DNA of 64,000 nt from Alteripontixanthobacter sp. Its GTDB lineage: Bacteria > Pseudomonadota > Alphaproteobacteria > Sphingomonadales > Sphingomonadaceae. The notes under the pieces were generated by a model. The model did not search any database, was not told where the DNA came from, and saw only the letters and a program-made list of their open reading frames with translations. Positions 16,780 through 25,237 of the stretch are shown one piece after another. The stretch is from positions 310,001 through 374,000 of the forward strand of contig JBDVPM010000008.1 in NCBI GenBank assembly GCA_039968605.1, written 5' to 3'. Every line of letters begins with the position of its first letter. Positions within the stretch are counted from its first letter, which is position 1. Position numbers and translations under genes: made by a program.

Positions 16780-18440
16780 TTCTTGGCCTTTCCTGCCGAT
16801 TTGACGGCGGATTTGCGTTTCGCTGCGGGCTTCTTGGCCGCGCGTTTCTTTCCAGCACTATCCGCAGAAGCCTTGGCGGTTCCCGGTTTAGCTTGGGCCG
16901 TGTTCTTGGCAGGAGCCTTTTTTGTAGGCTTTTTTGCCGTAGTTTTCTTCGCGCTTGGCTTTTTGGTAGCGGGCTTTTTGGAAGCGGGTTTCTTCGCAGC
17001 CGGCGTCTTCGCTTGGCCTTCCAGCGCGCGGGCTGCATCGCGCAGTTCCTCGAAGCTTTCCTGGATACATTCGGAGTAGAATTCAGGGTCCGGCAGCAAG
17101 TCGCGGCAGGCGGTAAAGCTGATCGTCGCCTCATCGACATAGCTCTGGACCACATGACCCAGCCCCATCCCGTCGGTCAGGCAGACCAGCCCGTGATGGC
17201 TTTCCAGCTTGGCTCCTGCCGAAAAGACCGGGACCGGTGGCCCCGGCACATTGGTGACGATGGTCGAGAATGGCGGGCTCATCCGGTTGGCAAGGCCCAG
17301 CCTGGTATAAAGCTGCGCGCCGAGCGCCTGATAGAGTGCGGGTGAGACCTTGCTGATCTCGGTCATGTTGCGCGCGCCCATCGCTTCGGTCATGGCCTTG
17401 GAATTGGTTGTCTTGCCGAACACATAGGCCAGCCGCTCCGCCGGATCGTCGACATGCGTGCCAAGCGGCGCAACCATCGCGGCGACCTGATTGCCCATAT
17501 CGCCTTTCTCGTCCTTGGAACGTACCGATATCGGAGCCATCGCGGTCAGCGTCCTGTCGGGCAGGTCGTCCTTCGCCAGCAAGTATCGCCGCAGCGCGCC
17601 GCCAACGATGGCAAGAAACACATCATTGACCTTGCACCCCGGTGCCAATGCACGGATTGCCTTGATATCGGCGAGCGGCACGCTGCGCCCTTCCACCACC
17701 CGGGCGGTCGACAATGTTCGGTTGAACCGGGTGCGCGGCGCAATCATGTCGCGGCTGACCTTGAAATCCTTGGTCGCCAGCCCCTTGATCGCATTGGCCA
17801 GCCCCGGCGCGGCCTTGGCGGCAACTTCCAGTTGCTTGAACGGATTGGTCAGCGCGGTAGCGTAAGATCGGCCCAGCAATTCAACCGCGTTGGGTATCTT
17901 TTCCGGCTGCCATTCATCGGGCGTGTTTGGCGGCGGATCATTGGGGTCGAGCGTGTGCATCGCTTCGAGCAGATCCACCCCGCTCATCCCGTCGATCGCG
18001 GAATGGTGGACCTTGGTCACCATCGCATAGCTGCCCTTCGCCACGCCGGGGATATTGTCGAGCCCCTCGATCACCGTGAATTCCCAGGGCGGGCGAGTGA
18101 GATCGAGCGGCCGGGCAAAAATGCGCGCAGCCTGGATGCACAGTTGCCGCCAATCGCCCGGCTTGGGCAAGGCGATATGGCGGACGTGATATTCCAGATC
18201 GAAATCCGGATCCTCGATCCAATAAGGGTAATCGAGATCGAACGGCACTTTCACCATACGTTGCCGGATCGTTCGGCTGAGCTGCATTCGGCTGCGGAAG
18301 AATGACAAAATGTCCTTGAACCGCACAAATCCGCCGGGTGCCGTTTCGGGGTTGTAGATCAGCAAGCTGCCGATATGCATCGGAGAACTGCGCGTCTCCA
18401 GTGCCACGAAACTGGCATCCATGCCCTGGAGTTGCCGCAA
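16776..18440 (-). CDS. Wax ester synthase / diacylglycerol acyltransferase with lysine-rich C-terminal tail
   Basis: 554 aa. Residues 1-476 are a WS/DGAT enzyme, which joins acyl-CoA to fatty alcohols or diacylglycerol for storage lipid. The catalytic motif is H145-H-S-A-I-D-G151 (HHxxxDG), and the N-terminus R-Q-L-Q-G-M-D-A-S-F is typical. Residues 477-554 form a histone-H1-like low-complexity tail with 26 Lys and 2 Arg in 78 residues, mostly K-K-P-A/T repeats. The TTG start at 18440 is chosen because GGGAGA lies 7 nt upstream and the protein then begins at the family N-terminus. A TTG at 18476 would add 12 residues. The hydrolase gene overlaps its 3' end by 4 bp. Confidence 0.88.
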   Translation of the reverse strand: MRQLQGMDASFVALETRSSPMHIGSLLIYNPETAPGGFVRFKDILSFFRSRMQLSRTIRQRMVKVPFDLDYPYWIEDPDFDLEYHVRHIALPKPGDWRQLCIQAARIFARPLDLTRPPWEFTVIEGLDNIPGVAKGSYAMVTKVHHSAIDGMSGVDLLEAMHTLDPNDPPPNTPDEWQPEKIPNAVELLGRSYATALTNPFKQLEVAAKAAPGLANAIKGLATKDFKVSRDMIAPRTRFNRTLSTARVVEGRSVPLADIKAIRALAPGCKVNDVFLAIVGGALRRYLLAKDDLPDRTLTAMAPISVRSKDEKGDMGNQVAAMVAPLGTHVDDPAERLAYVFGKTTNSKAMTEAMGARNMTEISKVSPALYQALGAQLYTRLGLANRMSPPFSTIVTNVPGPPVPVFSAGAKLESHHGLVCLTDGMGLGHVVQSYVDEATISFTACRDLLPDPEFYSECIQESFEELRDAARALEGQAKTPAAKKPASKKPATKKPSAKKTTAKKPTKKAPAKNTAQAKPGTAKASADSAGKKRAAKKPAAKRKSAVKSAGKAKK

Positions 18441-18506
18441 TATGTGTCTCCCAATCGCCCGGTTTGTCCGGTTCAATCTAAAGGCGTAACACCATGCCGG
18501 TCGCGG

Positions 18507-19724
18507 TCAAGCTGACGGGAGCGGAAGGGCGCGCGCCGCCGCCACGCCGCTGGCCCAAGCCCATTGAAAATTATACCCGCCCAGCCAGCCGGTCACGTCC
18601 ACCGCCTCGCCGATGGCGTACAGGCCTGGCGCCTTGACCGCTTCCATGGTCTTCGAGCTCAGTTCGGCAGTCGAGATGCCTCCGGCGGTCACTTCCGCTT
18701 TGGCATAGCCTTCCGATCCGTTGGGAGTGAAACGCCAATCGGCCAGCCGCGCCTCTGCTGCGCGCAGCGCCTTGTCGGGAATATTCCCGATATCCTTGTC
18801 GGGATCGAGGGTGTCCGGCCCAAGCTGGTCGGCGAGGACGTTGGCCAGCCTGTCGGGCAATTCGGAGCGCAGGATGGCGCGGATCGCGGCACCGGGATAG
18901 TCGCGCTTGAGATCGAGCAGCCAGCCTTCGCCGCGATGAGGCAGGAAGCGGATGCCGATATTTTCACCATTGTGCCAATAGGAGCTGACCTGCAGTATCG
19001 CCGGGCCGGACAGGCCGCGATGGGTGAACAGCGCCGCTTCGGCGAAATGTGCCTTGCCGCTGCGCGCGATGACCGGGGCGGACACTCCGGACAGATCGCG
19101 AAACAGCACCTCGTCCCCGCCCAGCGTCAGCGGCACCAGGGCTGGGCGCGGCTCCACGATCTTCAGCCCGAATTGCCGCGCCAGCCCATAGGCAAAATCG
19201 CTCGCACCCATTTTCGGTATCGAAGGACCACCGGTGGCGATGACAAGGGAAGGGGCGCAATAGTCGCCTTGCGCTGTTCGGACGCGGTAGAGATGGCCAT
19301 CGCGGGCCACTTCTTCGGCAGCTTCGTCGCAGCGTATCGTCACCCCGCCGCGCTCGCATTCTTCCAGCAGCATCGCCACGATCTGGCGGGACGAACCGTC
19401 GCAAAACAGCTGGCCCAGCGTCTTTTCGTGATAATCGATCCCGTATCGCTTCACCAGCGCGATGAAATCCTGCGGGGTGTAGCGGCTGAGCGCGGATTTG
19501 GCGAAATGCGGATTGGCGGACAAAAACCGTTCCGCCGCAGTCTGCCGAGTGGCGTTCACATTGGTGAAATTGCACCGCCCGCCGCCGGAAATCAGGATTT
19601 TCTTGCCCGGCTTTTCTGCCGCCTCCAGAACCGCCACGCGCAATCCGCGCTGCCCGGCCACCGCCGCACACATCAAACCGGCCGCCCCGGCGCCAAGGAT
19701 TATCGCATCGTAATTGCCGCTCAT
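18507..19724 (-). CDS. HI0933/BaiN-family flavoprotein (NAD(P)/FAD-dependent oxidoreductase)
   Basis: 405 aa. The N-terminal FAD-binding loop is G-A-G-A-A-G at residues 11-16, followed by the family-specific K-I-L-I-S-G-G-G-R-C-N-F-T-N segment near 42-55. The C-terminus has T-A-G-G-I-S-T-A-E-L and the closing G-E-A-V-D-V-T-G-W-L-G-G-Y-N-F-Q-W-A motif of the HI0933 family (YhiN/BaiN group). The physiological reaction is not known for most members; BaiN is a bile-acid reductase. It is read from its own promoter or together with the WS/DGAT gene, which starts 66 bp downstream. Confidence 0.88.
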   Translation of the reverse strand: MSGNYDAIILGAGAAGLMCAAVAGQRGLRVAVLEAAEKPGKKILISGGGRCNFTNVNATRQTAAERFLSANPHFAKSALSRYTPQDFIALVKRYGIDYHEKTLGQLFCDGSSRQIVAMLLEECERGGVTIRCDEAAEEVARDGHLYRVRTAQGDYCAPSLVIATGGPSIPKMGASDFAYGLARQFGLKIVEPRPALVPLTLGGDEVLFRDLSGVSAPVIARSGKAHFAEAALFTHRGLSGPAILQVSSYWHNGENIGIRFLPHRGEGWLLDLKRDYPGAAIRAILRSELPDRLANVLADQLGPDTLDPDKDIGNIPDKALRAAEARLADWRFTPNGSEGYAKAEVTAGGISTAELSSKTMEAVKAPGLYAIGEAVDVTGWLGGYNFQWAWASGVAAARALPLPSA

Positions 19725-19828
19725 CCCGGCGCGTTAGGCGGGCCGGGTAAAAAGCGCCAGCCGCGGCACCATCCAACGGGTCATTCAACCTCTGGCCAAT
19801 GCGCGGCTGAAAACCTATCTCCCCCATC

Positions 19829-21784
19829 ATGGATCGCACGCCCGCCGGAACCCCGCACGACCCGAGAGGCTCCGAACGCTTCAACGAGGAGCGCGCGGCC
19901 TACACGGTGAAAGGGTCCGCACAGCCGGACCTGGAAGCGGGCGTGGCGGCCATTCGCGAAACGGTGCGAACGCTTAAGCCAACCCCTGGCGTGTACCGCA
20001 TGAAGGATGCGCGCGGCGATGTGCTGTATGTCGGTAAGGCGCGCAGCCTGAAGGCGCGGGTGGCGAATTACGCGCAGGTCAAGGGGCTGACCAATCGATT
20101 GCAGCGGATGATCAGCCAGACTCGCAGTATGGAAATCGTCACCACCAATTCGGAAGCCGAAGCGCTGTTGCTGGAGGCACAGCTGATCAAGCGGTATCGC
20201 CCACCCTACAACGTGCTGCTGCGCGACGATAAGAGCTTCCCCTTCATCCTGCTGCGCGGCGATCACGCCTTCCCCCGCATTCACAAACATCGCGGCGCTC
20301 GGCGGGCGAAGGGCAATTATTACGGCCCGTTCGCCAGTGCAGGATCGGTCAACAAGACGCTGAATGCGCTGCAAAAGCTGTTCCTCCTGCGCAGCTGCAC
20401 CGACAGTTTCTTCAACAATCGCGACCGGCCTTGCCTGCTTTACCAGATTCAGCGCTGCTCGGCCCCTTGCGTCGGGCGGATAGACGAGGCCGGTTATGCG
20501 GAGCTGGTCAAGGAAGCGCAGGGTTTCCTTGGCGGGAAATCGGGCGCGGTGCAGGCCAAGATCGAAACGCAGATGGCCAAGGCGGCGGAAGATCTCGATT
20601 TCGAAACCGCCACCATCCTGCGCGACCGGCTGCGCGCGGCGACATTCATCCAGGGCAGCCAGGCGATCAATGCGGGCGGGGTGGGCGATGCCGACGTGTT
20701 CGCGCTGGCGGCGAAGGGCGGTCAGCTATGTATCCAGTCCTTCTTCATTCGCGGGGGGCAGAATTGGGGCGCGCGCAGCTTTTTTCCTACCCATACGCAG
20801 GGAGTGGAGCCGGAACAGGTGCTCGCCGATGTGCTCGCCCAGTTTTATGAGGAGGTTCCGCCACCGCGCACCGTGCTGGTCGACCGCGAATTGGCGGAGC
20901 AGGAGCTGCTGACAGAGGCGCTTGGCGCGTTGGCGGAACGCAAGGTCGAGATCTCCGTCCCCCAGCGCGGCGAGCGGCGCAAGCTGATGCAGCAGGCCAG
21001 CCGCAACGCTGCCGAAGCGCTGGACCGGCGGCTGGCGGAAACCGGAACCCGTGCCAAGACCTTGCGCGAAGTGGCTGAATTTCTTGAGCTGTCCGATGTC
21101 CCGCAGCGTATCGAAGTTTACGATAACAGCCATATTCAGGGCAGCAAGGCGCTCGGCGCGATGGTGGTCGCGGGAGCGGAAGGCTTCCTCAAGAACCAGT
21201 ACCGCAAGTTCAACATTCGCGAGGCGCAGACCAACGACGATTACGCCATGATGCGCGAGGTCATGCAGCGGCGGTTCCGCAAGCTGGCTGAGGGTGAGGA
21301 AGGGAAAAAGGACAGCCACGAGAGCGTCTGGCCCGATCTCGTCCTGATCGATGGTGGGAAAGGGCAGATGAGCACCGTCAAAACCGCGCTGGAAGAAATG
21401 GGGATCGAGGACCAGGTGCCCCTGATCGCTATCGCCAAGGGTCCTCATCACGGCCGCGAGGGGCGTGAAGTGTTCCACTTCCCCGACGGCCGCGAAAAGA
21501 CGCTGCCGACCAATTCGCCAGTGCTGTTCTACCTGCAGAACCTGCGGGACGAGGTCCATCGCTATGCCATCGGCGCGCACCGGGCCAAGCGCAGCCGAGC
21601 GATTACCGCCAGCCCGCTGGACGAGATTCCCGGCATCGGCCCGGCCAGAAAACGGGCGCTATTGCTGCATTTCGGCACCGCCGGGAAGGTCCGCGCGGCC
21701 TCGCTCGAAGACATTCAGCGCGCGCCGGGCGTCAGCGCAGCGGTAGCGCAGACGATTTACGATTTCTACCACGCGGGTGGGTGA
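19829..21784 (+). CDS. uvrC: Excinuclease ABC subunit C
   Basis: 651 aa. UvrC makes both incisions in nucleotide excision repair. The N-terminal GIY-YIG nuclease domain is seen as P-G-V-Y-R-M-K-D...V-L-Y-V-G-K-A (about 52-70). A UVR motif region lies near 245-260, the RNase H-like second nuclease domain carries Y-D-N-S-H-I-Q-G, and a helix-hairpin-helix pair sits at the C-terminus (I-P-G-I-G-P-A-R-K-R and A-P-G-V-S-A-A-V-A). An N-terminal extension of about 35 residues precedes the nuclease domain, so an internal start is possible. It is divergent from the flavoprotein gene. Confidence 0.95.
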   Translation: MDRTPAGTPHDPRGSERFNEERAAYTVKGSAQPDLEAGVAAIRETVRTLKPTPGVYRMKDARGDVLYVGKARSLKARVANYAQVKGLTNRLQRMISQTRSMEIVTTNSEAEALLLEAQLIKRYRPPYNVLLRDDKSFPFILLRGDHAFPRIHKHRGARRAKGNYYGPFASAGSVNKTLNALQKLFLLRSCTDSFFNNRDRPCLLYQIQRCSAPCVGRIDEAGYAELVKEAQGFLGGKSGAVQAKIETQMAKAAEDLDFETATILRDRLRAATFIQGSQAINAGGVGDADVFALAAKGGQLCIQSFFIRGGQNWGARSFFPTHTQGVEPEQVLADVLAQFYEEVPPPRTVLVDRELAEQELLTEALGALAERKVEISVPQRGERRKLMQQASRNAAEALDRRLAETGTRAKTLREVAEFLELSDVPQRIEVYDNSHIQGSKALGAMVVAGAEGFLKNQYRKFNIREAQTNDDYAMMREVMQRRFRKLAEGEEGKKDSHESVWPDLVLIDGGKGQMSTVKTALEEMGIEDQVPLIAIAKGPHHGREGREVFHFPDGREKTLPTNSPVLFYLQNLRDEVHRYAIGAHRAKRSRAITASPLDEIPGIGPARKRALLLHFGTAGKVRAASLEDIQRAPGVSAAVAQTIYDFYHAGG

Positions 21785-21827
21785 CCGCCGGCGACCGAGC
21801 AATTTTCCGACCCGAACTCGCGCCAGT

Positions 21828-21881
21828 TTGATCTGCATCAATGCCGCGTGACATGCCATGTGGTGTATAAAGCCTACACCA
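21828..21881 (+). promoter_or_regulatory. FNR/FixK-type class II promoter for the universal stress gene
   Basis: TTGAT-CTGC-ATCAA at 21828-21841 is a perfect FNR-family box. A TATAAA -10 hexamer lies at 21866-21871. With a start near 21877 the box centre falls about 42 bp upstream, which is the class II activator position. The -10 and start are also embedded in a perfect 7-bp inverted repeat (TGGTGTA 21861-21867, TACACCA 21875-21881), possibly a second operator. The stress-protein ATG is at 21903, with GGAGG at 21893-21897. Confidence 0.75.
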
Positions 21882-21902
21882 AATTCGAGGTCGGAGGCCG
21901 CC

Positions 21903-22715
21903 ATGAAATCGATACTTCTGCATATTCAGGACGATAACGGACTGGAATCGCGAATACAGGTCGCGCTCGACCTGGCGCGGGCGTTTGACGGACACATCAC
22001 CTGCCTACAGGCGATTGCCTACGAAACCACGATGCCGGGTGACTATTATGGCTCCATGTTCACCCAGATGGTGCCAATGATGCGCAAGCACGCCGACGAA
22101 TTGCGCCGACGGCTGGAGGACGATTTCGCCAATGAGGGCGTTTCATGGAGCTGGGTCGAGGAAGTCGGCCTGCCCGAACGTCGTTTGCTGCAACATGCTG
22201 CGCTCCACGATATCGTAGTGGTCGGCGCGGCGGTGCCGGAAACGCGCGAAGGCAGCCCGTCGCGGATCGCGGGTAGCCTGGCGATCTATTCGAGCACACC
22301 GCTGCTGGTGGTGCCCGAGTCCGCGAAAGGCTTCGATCCGAACGGGGCGGCGATGGTTTGCTGGAACGGCTCGGTAGAAGCATCCAACGCGCTGCGCGCG
22401 GCGGTTCCGCTGCTTTGCCGCGCCAAGTCCGTGGAACTGGTCACGGTCGGTGAGCAGGAAGACGCAGACAGTTTGCTGCCCCCGATTGGCGGTGCGGAAT
22501 ATCTGGCGCGGCACGGGGTCGAGGCAAGCATCGCCGAAGTCGCTCAGCGCGGTGCGAAAGTGGCGGAAGTCCTGATAAGCGCGGCAGATGTCCGCAAGGC
22601 GAGTTACCTGGTGATGGGAGCCTATGGCCGGTCCCGCCTGATGGAAGGCGTGTTCGGCGGGGTAACCCACAGGCTGCTCTCCGATCCCAAGATACCTCTG
22701 TTTATCGCCCATTAG
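21903..22715 (+). CDS. Universal stress protein, tandem UspA domains
   Basis: 270 aa made of two Usp folds, about residues 1-140 and 150-270. The second has the ATP-binding glycine pattern in G-A-Y-G-R-S-R-L-M-E-G-V-F-G-G-V-T-H. The first is degenerate at that site. The start at 21903 fits GGAGG 5 nt upstream. The promoter carries an FNR-type box, so expression is probably induced under low oxygen. This agrees with tandem Usp proteins that respond to oxygen limitation in other bacteria. Its last 14 bp overlap the convergent carotenoid oxygenase gene. Confidence 0.9.
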   Translation: MKSILLHIQDDNGLESRIQVALDLARAFDGHITCLQAIAYETTMPGDYYGSMFTQMVPMMRKHADELRRRLEDDFANEGVSWSWVEEVGLPERRLLQHAALHDIVVVGAAVPETREGSPSRIAGSLAIYSSTPLLVVPESAKGFDPNGAAMVCWNGSVEASNALRAAVPLLCRAKSVELVTVGEQEDADSLLPPIGGAEYLARHGVEASIAEVAQRGAKVAEVLISAADVRKASYLVMGAYGRSRLMEGVFGGVTHRLLSDPKIPLFIAH

Positions 22716-24201
22716 CCAGATTGGATCGGTGAAACTCTCGGTCGGACCGAAGCTGGCTGTGCTCAACCCAGGTCGCGTGAACGCCGCTGCTGATCTTGTG
22801 TGGTAGGGCCAGCCTGCATATCGGCCCCTTCGCGATATCGCTTGCATCCAGGATCGCGCATTCGCTCGTGCCGCTGTTCTCGTCGATCAGGAAGGTGATT
22901 AAGTAGCCATCGTCCTCGGCGCTGGCTCCCCTGCGCGGGATCATCGGGCTTTCGCTGGCGTAAACGCCTTCGGGCAGCTCGAACACCTGCTCTTCGCCGG
23001 TTCGCGTGTCGTGGCGGACATAGCCGTTGAACAGGAACCATCCGGGCCGGGTAGTGGTGGACCAGACGTAGCGGCTTGTCCGCATGGCGAAATTGGGGTT
23101 GATCGTGCCGAATTCCACGATCCGCTCGCCCAGCCGTTCCTCGCGCGTTTCGCCTGTCGTCAGATTAAACCCCCAGCGGTGGAGCCGCGAGCGGAAGCTG
23201 TGCTCGTCCACATAGGCCATCATGTGGCTGTACTGACCCATTTCCTCGATCGGATCGGGCATCGGGCGCGATTGGTGATAGCCCTCCAACACCACCTCGT
23301 CGCCATCTTCATAGGCGTTGGTCCAGTGGAGCACGTAAGTCGGCTCGGCTGCGAACCAGCGTATATCCTCGGCCTTGCCATGGCGCGGGATCAGGGCGAA
23401 GCGGGTCGGCAGGCCTTCATGTATCCGCGCCGCATGGACATTGCGCTCAAGCAAATCCTTGTCCCAGAACAGCGGCATATCGTTGAGGATCGACCAATTC
23501 GCGGTGATCGCCATGTCGTGGGGCAGGCGCGGGCCGGGCAGGGGGATGGGCGTGTAATGCACCAGTCGGCCGGAGCGATCGACCACGCCGTAATGCATAT
23601 AGGGCGCGTGAACCGAGTAGTTGAAGAACATCAGCTCACCGGTGGTTTCATCCACCTTGGGATGCGCCGACACGCCGTCCAGCGGAGCCCATGAAGCCTT
23701 GCCCAGCGGGTCCAGCGTGGCGGGGTCGAGCTGCCACGCCTCGCCGCATTGGTAGAAGGTGGCGAGCGCGGTCCCGGCATGGACCACTATATCGGTGCTG
23801 CCAGTATCCTTCAGCCCGCCATGAGCGCCGAAGCCGGGACGTTTCGATGTGCCCGGCGGATCCATCAAGCCGCCCCACAGCGAGCCGCCGGCAATCTGCT
23901 CCGCCTCGAAACAGCTCGTGCGGACATAGCGATTGCGGTAGCTGGCCTTGCCGCCCGAAATGCTGACCTGGTGGATCATCGCATCGCCATCGAACGGGTG
24001 ATAGCGGCCCAGCGGCTGGTGAACCGGATTTTCGGTATTGCGCAGGTAAATCCCGTCAATATCGGCAGGGATCGCGCCTTCGATCAGTTCCAGCTCGTCA
24101 ACATCGACCTCTTCGCGGACCGGGGTCCAGGGGCCGGACAGATAGGGATGGTTGCTCGGCTCCAGCGTATGGACCAGCGGGGTCTGGCGGACGATTTGCA
24201 T
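22702..24201 (-). CDS. Carotenoid oxygenase family protein
   Basis: 499 aa, the normal size for the RPE65/carotenoid cleavage dioxygenase family, a seven-bladed propeller with an Fe(II) held by four histidines. Likely ligands are H180 (S-A-H-P-K), H228 (L-P-H-D-M-A), H292 (L-H-W-T-N) and H475 (G-V-H-A-T-W). The N-terminus has the family pattern I-P-x-D-I-D-G-I-Y-L-R-N-T-E-N-P and the H-P-F-D-G-D-A-M-I region. No signal peptide is seen. The substrate may be a carotenoid, apocarotenoid or stilbene-like aromatic and cannot be assigned. It converges on the stress-protein gene with a 14-bp overlap. Confidence 0.9.
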   Translation of the reverse strand: MQIVRQTPLVHTLEPSNHPYLSGPWTPVREEVDVDELELIEGAIPADIDGIYLRNTENPVHQPLGRYHPFDGDAMIHQVSISGGKASYRNRYVRTSCFEAEQIAGGSLWGGLMDPPGTSKRPGFGAHGGLKDTGSTDIVVHAGTALATFYQCGEAWQLDPATLDPLGKASWAPLDGVSAHPKVDETTGELMFFNYSVHAPYMHYGVVDRSGRLVHYTPIPLPGPRLPHDMAITANWSILNDMPLFWDKDLLERNVHAARIHEGLPTRFALIPRHGKAEDIRWFAAEPTYVLHWTNAYEDGDEVVLEGYHQSRPMPDPIEEMGQYSHMMAYVDEHSFRSRLHRWGFNLTTGETREERLGERIVEFGTINPNFAMRTSRYVWSTTTRPGWFLFNGYVRHDTRTGEEQVFELPEGVYASESPMIPRRGASAEDDGYLITFLIDENSGTSECAILDASDIAKGPICRLALPHKISSGVHATWVEHSQLRSDREFHRSNLANGR

Positions 24202-24266
24202 CGGCTTTCCTCTCGCGCATCAGACTAGGCGCAAGAGACAATCGCGCAAGCTTTACGGTCCGGCCC

Positions 24267-25205
24267 TTATTTGCTGGAGCGCCGCCGACGGATCACGCCC
24301 TCCTGCGCCACGCTGGCGACCAGCTGGCCGGAGCGATTAAAGATGCGCCCGCGATTGAACCCGCGTCCACCCCCGCTCCACGGGCTGTCGGTGGCGTAGA
24401 GCAGCCATTCATCGGCGCGGGCGGGCCGGTGGAACCAGATCGCATGATCGAGGCTGGCGCCGTTCAATTCGCCGCGCATCCAGCTGAGACCGTGGGGCAG
24501 GGCGCTTGTCCCCAGCAGCGTAAAATCGCTGGCATAGGCGATGATGGCGCGGTGCATGGCCGGTGTATCGGCGGCTCCCGAAAGCGGTGCTGCGGTGCGG
24601 AACCAGCTGTGCGAATGGGGCGGCTTGGGTTCCGCATTCATCCAGTGCAGCTTGTCGGAAGTGCGCATCTCGATCGGGCGCGGGCGCAGCATCATCGCGC
24701 GCTGCGCGTCGCTGACTTCCTCCAGCTCTGCAATGAGGCGTTTGCGCATGTCCATATCGGACGGCAAATCTTCGGGCGGAGTAACCTGCGGCATGGTGTA
24801 ATCGTCATGTTCCACCCCGTCTTCGGCCCGCTGGAAGCTGGCAGTGAGGTTGAGGATCGGGATGGCATCGCCGCTGTCATCCTCGCGCTGGCTGGCGACC
24901 ACCCGGCGATTGGCGAAGCTGCGTCCGGTAAAATCGGCTACGACCCGATAACCGATCGGCGGCCCTTCGCGTCCGCCGCGCAGGAAATAGGCGTGGAGCG
25001 AATGCGCCTCCATCCCCTCCGGCGCGCAGATCTGGGCGGATTGCAGCGCCTGCGCGATTACTTGCCCGCCGAACACGCGCCCATGTCCATCGACCTGCGG
25101 CGGGCCGGTAAAAGCATCCTCGGCGTTCTGGTCGACAGTCAACAAACGGACCAGTCCGGCCATAAGTTGTTCGGGGGTGCGGGGGGTATCGGATCCGTCG
25201 GCCAT
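24267..25205 (-). CDS. tesB: Acyl-CoA thioesterase II
   Basis: 312 aa, a double hot-dog enzyme of the TesB family that hydrolyses medium- and long-chain acyl-CoA in the cytosol. Family marks are V-F-G-G-Q-V-I-A-Q-A-L near residue 50, H-S-L-H-A-Y-F-L-R-G-G near 75, and A-S-L-D-H-A-I-W-F-H-R in the C-terminal half. The ATG at 25205 has AAAGGA upstream. A TTG at 25241 overlapping the previous stop would add 12 residues. It is the last gene of a run with the JmjC-like and acyltransferase-like genes, 32 bp after the former. Confidence 0.9.
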   Translation of the reverse strand: MADGSDTPRTPEQLMAGLVRLLTVDQNAEDAFTGPPQVDGHGRVFGGQVIAQALQSAQICAPEGMEAHSLHAYFLRGGREGPPIGYRVVADFTGRSFANRRVVASQREDDSGDAIPILNLTASFQRAEDGVEHDDYTMPQVTPPEDLPSDMDMRKRLIAELEEVSDAQRAMMLRPRPIEMRTSDKLHWMNAEPKPPHSHSWFRTAAPLSGAADTPAMHRAIIAYASDFTLLGTSALPHGLSWMRGELNGASLDHAIWFHRPARADEWLLYATDSPWSGGGRGFNRGRIFNRSGQLVASVAQEGVIRRRRSSK

Positions 25206-25237
25206 GCCCGATCCTTTGCGGCGCGCCGCGGCTGCGG

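Noticed and set aside
16801-17030. DNA-level tandem repeats at the end of the wax ester synthase gene
   Set aside because: The repeated look comes from low-complexity Lys/Ala/Pro codons with varied third positions; it is a protein feature, not an exact DNA repeat array.
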